A stretch of 64,000 nucleotides of DNA from the NCBI RefSeq assembly GCF_018588885.1, contig NZ_JAFFIW010000002.1, forward strand, positions 1-64,000, written 5' to 3'. Positions 1 to 7,930 of the stretch are shown piece by piece (within the stretch, counting starts at the first letter, position 1; every line of letters starts with the position of its first letter). Under the pieces are notes generated by a model that ran no database searches, was not told the origin of the DNA, and saw only the letters and a list, made by a program, of their open reading frames with translations. Position numbers and translations under genes: made by a program. This stretch comes from Mesorhizobium sp. dw_380. Its GTDB lineage: Bacteria > Pseudomonadota > Alphaproteobacteria > Rhizobiales > Rhizobiaceae.

Positions 1-45
1 CCTACTGCCCTACTGCCCTACTGCCCTACTGCCCTACTGCCCTAC
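1..45. repeat. Octanucleotide array (CCTACTGC)n at the modE stop
   Basis: Five perfect CCTACTGC units followed by CCTAC, cut by the window edge so the true length is unknown. Read on the minus strand the unit is TAGGGCAG, and the modE stop codon TAG is itself the first repeat unit. A second array of the same unit lies at 12656-12733 in the same register relative to another stop codon. Confidence 0.95.
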
Positions 46-383
46 GCAGCGTCGATCTCGGCCTGTAATGCATCCATATGCGTCGCCGCCGCAGCTGCCG
101 CGGCGCGCTCGATGGCGCGGAAGCGGCTGACCACCGCCAGGCCGACCGCAGTCAGTTGCGCGCCGCCGCCCTTGCGGCCGCCGGTCTGCGCCGCCACCAG
201 CGGCTTGCCGAACACCCGGTTCATGTCCTCGACCAGGTCCCAGGCGTGCTTGTAGGACATCTCCATGCCGCGCGCCGCGGCCGAAATCGAACCGAAGGCG
301 GCGATCTGCTCCAGCAGCTCGACCTTGCCCGGACCGATTCGACCGTCGGGATCGAGATTTATCCGCAAGCTCAGCGACGGCAT
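42..383 (-). CDS. modE: Short ModE-type molybdate-responsive regulator (HTH domain only)
   Basis: The 113-residue product matches the N-terminal winged-helix DNA-binding domain of ModE: GKVELLEQIAAFGSISAAAR, then MSYKHAWDLVEDMN and GGRKGGGAQLTAVG. Full-length enterobacterial ModE is about 260 residues with two C-terminal molybdate-binding MOP domains; these are absent here. It lies downstream of modABC on the same strand, separated from modC by 110 bp containing a ModE-like palindrome, so it may have its own autoregulated promoter. Molybdate sensing may need another protein, such as the separate Mop encoded at 3285, or may not occur; both are inference. The stop codon lies in the octamer repeat. 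Confidence 0.88.
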   Translation of the reverse strand: MPSLSLRINLDPDGRIGPGKVELLEQIAAFGSISAAARGMEMSYKHAWDLVEDMNRVFGKPLVAAQTGGRKGGGAQLTAVGLAVVSRFRAIERAAAAAAATHMDALQAEIDAA

Positions 384-454
384 TTTTACTCCTCCGCGAT
401 CACCCCGGCCTTGCTATCAAAGTTGCCTCGATGTCAAAGCTGCGTTGGCGATAC

Positions 455-477
455 CGTTATTCCAAATCAATATAGCG
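455..477. promoter_or_regulatory. Candidate ModE box upstream of modE
   Basis: CGTTAT and ATAGCG half-sites form an imperfect inverted repeat centred near 466, in the modE-modC gap. The outer bases match the enterobacterial ModE consensus pattern CGNTAT...ATANCG, with 23 bp end to end against 24 in the stronger box at 3174. It is weaker than that site because the inner bases are not symmetric. Confidence 0.5.
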
Positions 478-493
478 GTGATCGCCGCACCTG

Positions 494-1606
494 TCAGCCA
501 TCGACCTCGAGCGGCAAACCGGCCCCGGTGTTCGCCCGGTCGAAGCTCACCGTCTTGACCACTGCGAAAACCTTGCCGCCGAGCCGCAATTTCAGTGCTT
601 GCCGCGACTGCTCGGTGATGCGGGCCAGAACCGTTGCGCCGTTGCAGTCGATGCCAAGCTCGACCGTAGGACCCCCGCCCGGACGGATCGCGACGATCGT
701 GCCGGGCAGGATGTTGAGTGCGCTGAGGCCCGTCGGCTCTTCGGTGGCGATCATCACATCGCGGGCACGGATGCGGATGCGCACCGGCGCTCCCGCCGCC
801 ACGGCCAGTCGCGGCACACGAATTTCACCGGCGGCCGAGCCGAGCACCGTCATGCCGAAAGCCTCGTCATGACGCAGCACTTTCGTGTCCAGCACAGCAC
901 CACCCTCGCCGCGCTCTTCGGCCGGCAGCAGGTCGAGCCTTTGCATGACGGCCTCGATCGAACCGCTGGCGACGACCTTGCCTTGCGCCAGCATCACCAC
1001 GTCGCTCGCCAGCCGCGCCACCTCGGCGACCGAATGGCTGACATAGACGATCGGGATCTTCGTCTCGTCGCGCAGCCGTTCGATATAGGGCAGGATCTCG
1101 GCCTTGCGCGCATCGTCAAGCGAGGCCAGCGGCTCGTCCATGAGCAGCAATCTGGGGCTGGCCAGCAGCGCCCGGCCGATCGCCACGCGCTGCCTCTCGC
1201 CGCCCGACAGCTTTGCCGGCCGCCTGTCCAGGAGCGGAGCGATGCCGAGCAGGTCGACAACGGCATCCATATCGGCGTAGCGCTCGGCTGCCGGCGTGAA
1301 CCAGCGGCCATAGCGCAGATTGCTGGCCACGCTCATATGCGGAAACAGCCGCGCGTCCTGGAACACCATGCCGATGCGGCGCCTGTGCTTCGGCACGAAA
1401 ATGCCGGCATCCGCGTCGACCAGCACGCGGCCGTCGACCGCGATGCGCCCCTTGTCTGGCCGGATCAGCCCCGCGATCATGTTGATCAGCGTCGTCTTGC
1501 CCGACCCCGACGGGCCGAACAGTGCCGTCAGCCGCCCGGCGCTCTCGAAGCGGATGTCGATGGCGAAATCGCCAAGCCGGTGGCCGATGTCGACAAGAAC
1601 GCTCAT
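494..1606 (-). CDS. modC: Molybdate ABC transporter ATP-binding protein
   Basis: A 370-residue ABC ATPase that powers molybdate import through ModB. Walker A is GPSGSGKT at residues 31-38, the Q-loop is VFQDARLFPH near 81-90, the signature LSGGERQ is at 133-139, and Walker B LLLMDEP is at 153-159 followed by a D-loop. The C-terminal third (about 240-360) carries a TOBE/MOP-type domain, as in ModC proteins, which can bind oxyanion and inhibit transport. The start overlaps the modB stop by 4 bp (ATGA), indicating translational coupling. It is third in the operon modA-modB-modC. Confidence 0.96.
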   Translation of the reverse strand: MSVLVDIGHRLGDFAIDIRFESAGRLTALFGPSGSGKTTLINMIAGLIRPDKGRIAVDGRVLVDADAGIFVPKHRRRIGMVFQDARLFPHMSVASNLRYGRWFTPAAERYADMDAVVDLLGIAPLLDRRPAKLSGGERQRVAIGRALLASPRLLLMDEPLASLDDARKAEILPYIERLRDETKIPIVYVSHSVAEVARLASDVVMLAQGKVVASGSIEAVMQRLDLLPAEERGEGGAVLDTKVLRHDEAFGMTVLGSAAGEIRVPRLAVAAGAPVRIRIRARDVMIATEEPTGLSALNILPGTIVAIRPGGGPTVELGIDCNGATVLARITEQSRQALKLRLGGKVFAVVKTVSFDRANTGAGLPLEVDG

Positions 1607-2307
1607 TCGATGTCCATCCGCCGGCCGACGCGCCGCGCCAGAACTTCCGAAGCGACCAGTGCCGCCATCGAGATGACGATCGAGATCAGCGTCAGCCGCA
1701 GCGCGCCTTCATCGCCGCCCGGCACCTGTGTAAAAGTGTAGATGGCCGACGGCAGCGTCTGCGTTTCGTTGGGGATGTTGGAGACGAAGGTGATCGTCGC
1801 GCCGAATTCGCCCATCGCCTTGGCGAAGGACAGGATGGCACCGGCGATCAGCCCGGGCAGGATCAGCGGCAGCGTGATGGTGCTAAACACCCACAGCGGG
1901 TTGGCGCCGAGCGTTCCCGCCGCCGCTTCGATTTTGCGGTCCACCGCCTCGATCGATAGCCGGATCGCCCGCACCATCAGGGGGAAGCCCATGACGCCGC
2001 AGGCAAGTGCCGCACCCGTCCAGCGAAACGAGAAGACGATGCCGAAATGCTCGGCCAGGAAGACACCGGCCGGGCCGCGCTTGCCGAAAGACAGCAGCAG
2101 CAGATAGCCGGTCACCACAGGCGGCAGGATCAATGGCAGATGCACCAGCCCGTTGAGCAGCGTCTTGCCCCAGAACTTTGCTCGGGCAAGCAGCAGCGCG
2201 ATCAATATGCCCGGTGGCAGGCTGAAAAGCATCGCCACCGTCGCCACCTTGATCGACAGCCGGACCGCATTCCATTCGTCGGGAGTGAGGTCCAGCAGCC
2301 AGTTCAT
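1603..2307 (-). CDS. modB: Molybdate ABC transporter permease
   Basis: A 234-residue inner-membrane permease with about five or six hydrophobic helices. The cytoplasmic EAA loop reads EAAAGTLGANPLWVFSTITLPLILPGL near residues 140-165, typical of ModB and sulfate permeases. It sits between modA (25 bp upstream) and modC (4 bp overlap), so the three genes form one transcription unit. Length is normal for the family. Confidence 0.96.
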   Translation of the reverse strand: MNWLLDLTPDEWNAVRLSIKVATVAMLFSLPPGILIALLLARAKFWGKTLLNGLVHLPLILPPVVTGYLLLLSFGKRGPAGVFLAEHFGIVFSFRWTGAALACGVMGFPLMVRAIRLSIEAVDRKIEAAAGTLGANPLWVFSTITLPLILPGLIAGAILSFAKAMGEFGATITFVSNIPNETQTLPSAIYTFTQVPGGDEGALRLTLISIVISMAALVASEVLARRVGRRMDIE

Positions 2308-2332
2308 GGTGCGATATCAGGGCCTTTCGAAT

Positions 2333-3127
2333 TCAGTTGCTCGGCGAGAGCACGGTGAAGCCCTGCTCCTTGAAGAGCGCGCCGGCCTTGGCGGACTGCA
2401 GGCACTTCAGGAAGGCCGGCGTATCCTTGTCCTTCGAATCGGCGGTCTGGGCAACCGGATAGATGATCGGCGGATGCGAATCCTCCGGGAAGGTTCCGAC
2501 CACCTTGACGCCTTTTTCGGCATGAGCATCAGTGGCGTAGACGATGCCGAGCGCCGCCTCGCCTGTTGAAACCAGCTTCAGCGCCGCACGCACATTCTCG
2601 GCCTGCGCCACCTTGCCTTCGACCGAAGACCAGACGCCGAGCGATTCCAGTGCCGCCTTGCCGTACTTGCCGGCGGGCACCGCCTTGAAGTCGCCCATGG
2701 CGAGCCTGCCGTCGCCGACCAGCTTGGCGAGGTCAAAACCCTTCTCGATCTTGGCTTTATCAGTCGAATCCTTCGGCGCCACCAGCACGATCTCGTTGCC
2801 GAGCAGCTTCACCTCGGTGTCGGGCTTGATCAGCTTCTTGTCGGAGAGATATTTCATCCAGTCGAGGTCGGCCGAGATGAAGACGTCGGCCGGTGCGCCG
2901 CCCTCGATCTGCTTGGCCAGCGCCGAACTCGCGGCATAGGAGATCGTCGCAGCCTCGCCGACATCGGCCTCGCAGGCCTTGTTCACCGCGTCGAGCGCGT
3001 CCTTCAGGCTGGCCGCCGCAAACACCACGACCTTGCCTTCCGCGTGCGCGGCCGGCACCGCCGCCATCAGCGTCGCCGCAAAACCGCTAATGGCGATCGC
3101 CCTCAACCCGAAACCTTTGCGCGTCAT
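2333..3127 (-). CDS. modA: Molybdate ABC transporter periplasmic binding protein
   Basis: The 264-residue product starts at MTRKGFGLRAIAISGF, preceded by a good ribosome binding site (GGGAGAG); the open frame upstream of this is intergenic. A Sec signal peptide of about 25 residues ends at AHA before EGKVVVFAAASLKDAL, the ModA signature around the bound oxyanion. The cluster II solute-binding fold continues with GGAPADVFISAD and the C-terminal IVYATDA. It is first in the mod operon, and a strong ModE-type box lies 47-70 bp upstream of the start. The protein captures molybdate, and probably tungstate, in the periplasm. Confidence 0.96.
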   Translation of the reverse strand: MTRKGFGLRAIAISGFAATLMAAVPAAHAEGKVVVFAAASLKDALDAVNKACEADVGEAATISYAASSALAKQIEGGAPADVFISADLDWMKYLSDKKLIKPDTEVKLLGNEIVLVAPKDSTDKAKIEKGFDLAKLVGDGRLAMGDFKAVPAGKYGKAALESLGVWSSVEGKVAQAENVRAALKLVSTGEAALGIVYATDAHAEKGVKVVGTFPEDSHPPIIYPVAQTADSKDKDTPAFLKCLQSAKAGALFKEQGFTVLSPSN

Positions 3128-3173
3128 CGAAAACTCTCCCTGGTTGTGAAAATCCGATCGGCTCGAAGTCAAC

Positions 3174-3197
3174 CGATATATCCGCCTGGATATAACA
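3174..3197. promoter_or_regulatory. ModE operator between modA and mop
   Basis: GATATATCC and GGATATAAC flank a 4-bp spacer (3175-3196), one mismatch from a perfect palindrome. The arrangement CGNTATAT...ATATANC spans 24 bp, the geometry of the enterobacterial ModE site. It lies between the divergent modA (start 3127) and mop (start 3285), where one bound repressor could control both. Confidence 0.75.
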
Positions 3198-3284
3198 AGG
3201 GAAGGCCGGCATCTTGCGAAAACGCCTCTGCGGCACCGATTGTTCTGATAGGACGAACACGAAACCCTCGAAAAGGAGAGCCCA

Positions 3285-3494
3285 ATGAAGATCAGCGCTC
3301 GCAACATCCTCAAGGGAACGATCACCGAGATCGTCAAAGGCGCCACCATCTCGCATGTCCGGATCGACATCGGCGGCGGCGCCATCGTCACCGCGTCGAT
3401 CACCAACGAGGCCGTTGCCGACCTGAAGCTCGAAAAGGGCAAGCAGGCCTATGCCGTGGTCAAGGCCTCGGACGTGATGGTTGGGGTCGACTGA
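3285..3494 (+). CDS. mop: Molbindin (single MOP domain molybdate-binding protein)
   Basis: A 69-residue protein consisting of one MOP/TOBE domain: MKISARNILKGTITEIVKGATISHV, then IGGGAIVTASITNEAV and LEKGKQAYAVVKASDVMVGVD. Molbindins assemble as hexamers that store or buffer molybdate in the cytoplasm. A strong Shine-Dalgarno (AAAAGGAGAG) precedes the ATG. It is divergent from modABC across the ModE box. Because the ModE here lacks MOP domains, this protein is the only free-standing MOP domain visible in the system. It ends 10 bp from the convergent thyA stop with no clear terminator. Confidence 0.94.
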   Translation: MKISARNILKGTITEIVKGATISHVRIDIGGGAIVTASITNEAVADLKLEKGKQAYAVVKASDVMVGVD

Positions 3495-3504
3495 GGCCTG
3501 TGGC

Positions 3505-4299
3505 TCAAACGGCGATCGGCGCCTTGATCGACGCATCGGCGACGTAGTTTTCCAGCCGGAAATCCTCGAAGCGGAAGGCGAACAGGTCCTTCACGTCCGG
3601 GTTGATCCACATCGTCGGCAGCGCCCTTGGCGTGCGCCGCAACTGTTCGCGCGCCTGTTCGAAATGGTTGGAGTAGAGATGCGCGTCGCCGAGCGTATGG
3701 ACGAAATCGCCCGGCTTCAGCCCGGTCACCTGCGCCACCATCAGCGTCAGCAGCGCGTAGGACGCGATGTTGAACGGCACGCCGAGGAAGATATCGGCCG
3801 AGCGCTGGTAAAGCTGGCAGGAAAGCCGGCCCTCGGACACGTAGAACTGGAACAGGCAGTGGCAGGGTGGCAGCGCCATCGCTTCCACCTCGGCCGGGTT
3901 CCAGGCCGAGACGATCAGCCGCCGCGATTGAGGATTGCGGCGTATCTCCTTCAAAAGATTCGCGATCTGGTCGATCGAGCCGCCGTGGCCGTCCGGCCAG
4001 GAGCGCCACTGTTTGCCATAGACCGGGCCGAGGTCGCCATTCTCGTCGGCCCATTCGTCCCAGATGGAAACGCCGTTGTCGGTCAGATATTTGATGTTGG
4101 TGTCGCCGGCCAGGAACCACAGGAGTTCATGGATGATCGACTTCAAGTGCAGCTTCTTGGTGGTGGTGACCGGAAAACCGCGCGCCAGATCGAAACGCAT
4201 CTGGTAACCGAAGACGGAGCGCGTCCCGGTGCCCGTGCGGTCGCCGCGATCGGCGCCGTTTTCCAGCACATGCTGCAAGAGGTCGAGATACTGGCGCAT
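3505..4299 (-). CDS. thyA: Thymidylate synthase
   Basis: Converts dUMP and methylene-THF to dTMP and DHF. The product is 264 residues from [15 protein letters not shown], exactly the length of E. coli ThyA; an upstream in-frame ATG at 4371 would add 24 residues with no family support. Key features are [11 protein letters not shown] (phosphate loop), the catalytic cysteine in [11 protein letters not shown] near residue 146, and FNIASYALL for dUMP binding. No dihydrofolate reductase gene is seen next to it, although folA commonly follows thyA. Confidence 0.97.
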   Translation of the reverse strand: MRQYLDLLQHVLENGADRGDRTGTGTRSVFGYQMRFDLARGFPVTTTKKLHLKSIIHELLWFLAGDTNIKYLTDNGVSIWDEWADENGDLGPVYGKQWRSWPDGHGGSIDQIANLLKEIRRNPQSRRLIVSAWNPAEVEAMALPPCHCLFQFYVSEGRLSCQLYQRSADIFLGVPFNIASYALLTLMVAQVTGLKPGDFVHTLGDAHLYSNHFEQAREQLRRTPRALPTMWINPDVKDLFAFRFEDFRLENYVADASIKAPIAV

Positions 4300-4410
4300 C
4301 GGTTCCGGCTCGATTCGAGTACAGATAATATAGCTGCCCGATGGGCGGCCGAACACCTCAAAATGCTGCAAGCATCGCTTGCCCCATCACTCTCCCCCAG
4401 CGCTTGCGCC

Positions 4411-4577
4411 GCCCCTCATTGCCCTGCCGGGCATTTCTCCCCGTATAGTGACGGGGAGAAAGGTGCTGGCCTTGACGTCGGCGCCCTGCTTGCAACGCTG
4501 GCGGTTGGCGAAATCGCCTGCAACAGCGTCCTTCTCCCCGTTCACGGGGAGAAGATGGCGGCAGCCAGATGAGGGGC
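4411..4577. repeat. Composite palindromic repeat, copy 1
   Basis: Bounded by GCCCCTCAT on the left and ATGAGGGGC on the right. Inside each edge is a hairpin of the type TTCTCCCCGT...ACGGGGAGAA. It occupies much of the 353-bp gap between thyA and the DUF2853 gene. This is the most diverged of the four copies; its right arm reads CCCCGTTCACGGGG and lacks the TATA centre. No transposase is associated. Confidence 0.88.
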
Positions 4578-4652
4578 CGCGCTGACGCCTAGTGAAGTGA
4601 AGGTCAACCTGAACCGACTGCCCAGCCCCGCGTCAGCCAGTTGGTGCGATCG

Positions 4653-4964
4653 TCAGAGCGAGCCGAGCTTGCCCAGATCCTTGGCCACCAGATAATAGAA
4701 GGTCACTCGACCCTTGCTGTGATCCGCGGCCATCGCCTTGCAGGTCTTCTCGATCGCGGCGTCGGCTTTCGCTCCGTCGCTGACGCCGAGCTTCTTGACC
4801 ACCCAGTTCTCCTTGACCCGCTCCAACTCCTTCGGGTCGGTGCAAGACACCAGCGAGGAATCGCGGTTTCTCAGCGCAATGCCCAGATGCTTGACGATCT
4901 TCTCGACCGCATCGGCATTTGCCGCGGCGTCATACTTCTTCACATCCGCAAGATAGTCGGCCAT
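4653..4964 (-). CDS. DUF2853 family protein
   Basis: The 103-residue product starts at MADYLADVKKYD, preceded by GAGGGGAA as ribosome binding site; 20 further in-frame codons upstream look non-coding. It is a small, charged, helical cytoplasmic protein with the conserved segment VEKIVKHLGIALRNRDSSLVSCTDPKELERVKENWVVKKLG. I recognise this as the uncharacterised DUF2853 family, from memory of the family pattern. No function is known to me. It stands alone between a palindromic repeat and ssrA. Confidence 0.8.
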   Translation of the reverse strand: MADYLADVKKYDAAANADAVEKIVKHLGIALRNRDSSLVSCTDPKELERVKENWVVKKLGVSDGAKADAAIEKTCKAMAADHSKGRVTFYYLVAKDLGKLGSL

Positions 4965-5169
4965 CAAAATTCCCCTCGTCGGCGCCACGGATCCGATCGA
5001 TGAGGGCTGTGGCGCGCTTCGCAACTTATGCGCTCGGTCGGTAACTCCTCACCGCGCAAAGCTTCGGTTGAGACCGCACCCAAGTCAACCCTCGGCAGCG
5101 CGGTTTTGGCACGGGACAAAGTGCCATTGCGGCCTTTCATTTTCGATGAACGGCCCCTATATTCGGTTT

Positions 5170-5488
5170 GTCGGCTTGACCGACTATGGCGATAAATGGG
5201 CGATGAAATAAGCCGTTCGGACCCGGGGGCGGTACCCGGCGCCTCCACCATAAGCCGCTGTTGAGGACAGAGCGGTTTTTGCTGGGGGCGAAATAGGATC
5301 GACGAAGGTGTAAAGATCGTACTTTTGCCCGGCATTGTACCACCGTTATCGGGCTAAACTTATAGTTGCCAACGACAACTATGCGGAAGCACGTCTCGCT
5401 GCTTAATGCAGTGCGATAGCTTCAAATCAAGCCCTAGGGGTTCGCACTTCTAGGCGGGGTTCGGAGGTACCTGGCAACAGAAACCTCC
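5170..5488 (+). ncRNA. ssrA: Two-piece (circularly permuted) tmRNA
   Basis: The acceptor piece comes first, ending in CGCCTCC-A-CCA at 5240-5250, with a T-arm stem CCGGG/CCCGG at 5223-5239. A spacer of 33 bp (5251-5283) is presumably removed. The coding piece begins at 5284 with GGGGGCG, which pairs with the acceptor strand with one G-U, and continues AAATAGGATCGACG. The tag reading frame, gcc at 5368 to taa at 5404-5406, encodes ANDNYAEARLAA, the rhizobial ssrA tag. A GGAGGT/ACCTCC stem (5463-5488) closes the 3' region. A possible -10, TATATT, is at 5158. Outer ends are approximate. tmRNA rescues stalled ribosomes and tags products for ClpXP. Confidence 0.93.
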
Positions 5489-5653
5489 ACTTCTCCCCCT
5501 CCTTCAATCCGCATCACGCATAATGGCAGGCTTTTGCCGGCCCGACTTGGCACGAGCCGCGAAGCCGCTGCGTCGCGCGTCTTTTTCCGCATGAGCAAAA
5601 AATGCGAAACGATTCCGATCGATTCTTCGTGCTGGGCGAGCAGGATTCCGCAT

Positions 5654-5681
5654 AAAAAAGGCCGGGAAAACCCGGCCTTTT
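5654..5681 (-). terminator. Rho-independent terminator of the MFS gene
   Basis: GGCCGGG and CCCGGCC arms with a 4-nt loop, followed on the minus strand by six T residues. It is 20 bp past the stop of the transporter gene. The plus-strand side has four T residues, so it may act in both directions and also close ssrA transcription. Confidence 0.88.
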
Positions 5682-5701
5682 CATGTGCTTGCGAGCAGCG
5701 C

Positions 5702-6907
5702 CTATTCCGCCGGTGCCTCGACCGCCTCGCGCGAGCGGCCGAGCGTGACCTTCGCCAGCGTGAACGAAATCACGGCACAGAGCGTGATGCCGGCGACCAT
5801 CGGCAGCGGCGTGCCGTCGAAGAACACGCCGGCCACACCCATGGCGAGCGCGCCAATGGCGAAGTGCAGCGTGCCCATCAGCGCCGAGGCGGTACCAGCG
5901 ATCTCGCCATGTTCTTCCATGGCCAGCACAGAAGTGGTCGGGATGACCAGGCCGAGGAAGCCGTAACCGACGAACAGCAGTGCCGCCATCACGTCGAGCC
6001 GGTCGACGCCTGTCGCCATCACCGCGAACAGCACGACCATCGTCGACGCGTAGCCGGTCACCGCGACACGCACCACGCGCCGCAGCCCGAAGCGCTCGGC
6101 CAGCAGTCCCGTCAGCTGCGACATGCCGATGAAGGCCACCGCATTGATCGAGAAGAACACGCTGTAGACCGAAGGCGACAGCCCGTAATGGTCGATCAGG
6201 ATGAAGGACGAGCTCGACAGGTAAACGAAGAAGCTCGCAATGCCGAAGCCGGCGATCGCCACCAGGCCAAGGAAATTGCGGTCGCCCATCAGGAAGCGGT
6301 AGCCGGCAAGCGCGGTCCCGAAGGAGGAACCGACGCGTTCTTCCGCCGGCCGCGTCTCCTTGAGCGAGGTCGCGAGCAGGATGGTGGCGAGGGCTGCCGC
6401 ACCGGTCACCGTCCAGAACACGGCGCGCCAGCCGAAATTCTCGATGATCTGGCTGCCGGTCAGCGGCGCCAGGATCGGCGACACCGAAAACACCAGCATC
6501 AGCAAGGACATCAGCTTGGCGGCCTCATTACCGGTGTGCAGGTCGCGCACGATGGCGCGCGGCACGGCCATGCCGGCACTGGCGCCAAGGCCCTGCAGGA
6601 AGCGGAAGGCAATCAGCCATTCGATGGTCGGGCTCATTGCCGAACCGATTCCGCCGACCATGAACAGCGCAAGCCCGCCATAGAGCGGCAGTTTGCGGCC
6701 GACCATGTCGGAGATCGGCCCGACGACGATCTGGCCGAAGCCCATCGAAAGGAAGAAGATCAGCAGGCTCATCTGCACGGCGGCCGTACCGGCGTGCAGA
6801 TCCTCGCCGATCGACGGCAAGGCGGGAAGATACATGTCGATCGCGAACGGGCCGATGGCCGACAACAGGCCGAGCACGACCGCGATGCGGAGGAATTTGG
6901 GACTCAT
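5702..6907 (-). CDS. Bcr/CflA-type multidrug efflux MFS transporter
   Basis: The 401-residue product from MSPKFLRIAVVLGLLSAIGPFAIDMYLPALPSI has about twelve membrane helices. The N-terminal AIDMYLPALP motif and GPISDMVGRKLPLYGG (loop 2-3 motif A) are typical of the Bcr/CflA drug:proton antiporter family. The start has GAAAGAAG upstream; a 29-residue in-frame extension is unlikely. It is divergent from a TetR gene with a perfect palindromic operator between them, so it is probably repressed until an inducing compound binds TetR. The substrate is unknown. Confidence 0.9.
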   Translation of the reverse strand: MSPKFLRIAVVLGLLSAIGPFAIDMYLPALPSIGEDLHAGTAAVQMSLLIFFLSMGFGQIVVGPISDMVGRKLPLYGGLALFMVGGIGSAMSPTIEWLIAFRFLQGLGASAGMAVPRAIVRDLHTGNEAAKLMSLLMLVFSVSPILAPLTGSQIIENFGWRAVFWTVTGAAALATILLATSLKETRPAEERVGSSFGTALAGYRFLMGDRNFLGLVAIAGFGIASFFVYLSSSSFILIDHYGLSPSVYSVFFSINAVAFIGMSQLTGLLAERFGLRRVVRVAVTGYASTMVVLFAVMATGVDRLDVMAALLFVGYGFLGLVIPTTSVLAMEEHGEIAGTASALMGTLHFAIGALAMGVAGVFFDGTPLPMVAGITLCAVISFTLAKVTLGRSREAVEAPAE

Positions 6908-7050
6908 GATATTGGCTTCTTTCGAATCTGGTTGCCGCCGCCGGGCGACGTCTAACCCCAGGACGTTCCATCCCATGAGATTCCGACTCGCCAAGAGCGA
7001 ATTCTCTTCGTCTCTTCCGGAGCGAAACCTCTTTGTATCGTGTCCACAAA

Positions 7051-7070
7051 TTTAGACACTCTTGTCTAAA
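7051..7070. promoter_or_regulatory. TetR-type operator
   Basis: TTTAGACA and TGTCTAAA form a perfect 8-bp inverted repeat with a 4-bp centre, 28 bp before the TetR start and 144 bp before the pump start. It is followed by TATATAG (7085-7091), a likely -10 for tetR. This is the expected place for autoregulation plus pump repression. Confidence 0.8.
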
Positions 7071-7097
7071 TCGTCAATCACCTCTATATAGTTTTTC

Positions 7098-7787
7098 ATG
7101 AGACCGAGCGTTTCTCCTGACATTTTCCCGCCACGCGGCCATGAGGCCAAGCGCCTGTCGATCGTCGACGCCGCCGCCGGTGTGTTCTGCCGGGAGGGCT
7201 TCGCCGGCGCCAATATCGATCTGATCGCCGCCGAGGCCGGCGTTTCGCGCCAGACCGTCTACAACCACCATGGAGACAAGGAAAAGCTCTTCATGGCCGT
7301 AGTGCGCGACCTCACGGAGCGCTGCAATGCCGGTATCTTCGCCACCATCGCCACCTTTCCTGACCAGCCGGGAGATCTCGAGGCCGACCTGATCGGCTTT
7401 GCCGTGCGCCTGAACCAGAACTGCATCTGCAACCGCGACGGAAAATTCCTGCGCAAGCTGATCCAGACCGAAGGCGAGCGCTATCCCGAATTGTTTGCCG
7501 AGTGGCGCGAACATGGGCCGGGCAGGACATGGCCGGCAATCGCTGCCCGCTTCGCCCGCCTCGCCTATGGCGGCTATCTCACGATCGACGACCCCGACGT
7601 GGCGGCGCGCCAGTTCCTCGGCCTCGTCAATGCCGAACTGCAGACGACCTTCATGCTCGGCGGCACGCCGTGCGAGGACGAGGTGGTGCAGTCGGCGACA
7701 AATGGCGTGCGCACCTTCCTGCGCGCCTTCGGCAGGCGCCCTTCCCCAGCCAATGTGAAAAAGCAGGCCGCGCTAGCCCACGCCTGA
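7098..7787 (+). CDS. TetR/AcrR family transcriptional regulator
   Basis: 229 residues. The N-terminal HTH reads RLSIVDAAAGVFCREGFAGANIDLIAAEAGVSRQTVYNHHGDKEKLF, about residues 18-66, with the usual SRQTVYNHF-like recognition helix. The C-terminal ligand domain, including FLRKLIQTEGERYPELFAEW, resembles the TetR_C_7/AefR-like class. It probably represses the divergent MFS pump and itself through the palindrome at 7051. The ligand cannot be told from sequence. Confidence 0.92.
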   Translation: MRPSVSPDIFPPRGHEAKRLSIVDAAAGVFCREGFAGANIDLIAAEAGVSRQTVYNHHGDKEKLFMAVVRDLTERCNAGIFATIATFPDQPGDLEADLIGFAVRLNQNCICNRDGKFLRKLIQTEGERYPELFAEWREHGPGRTWPAIAARFARLAYGGYLTIDDPDVAARQFLGLVNAELQTTFMLGGTPCEDEVVQSATNGVRTFLRAFGRRPSPANVKKQAALAHA

Positions 7788-7930
7788 TGATCGTGCCTGC
7801 GAGGCAGCTTCGCCGATCAAATCGTTGGCAATAGTCCTCGCTTCGACGCGGCGGCGGTCTATATGCGGTTTACGCCGCGCTCAAGCTTGATTACAGCTAT
7901 GCGGACGATTCAACGGAACCCGACCACCAC

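Noticed and set aside
4411..4577. Possible insertion sequence
   Set aside because: Terminal palindromes are present, but at about 170 bp with no coding capacity it is a small repeat element rather than an IS; dependence on a transposase elsewhere cannot be judged.
4965..5335. Minus-strand open frame over the ssrA region
   Set aside because: It overlaps the structured tmRNA on the other strand and has no protein-like features.
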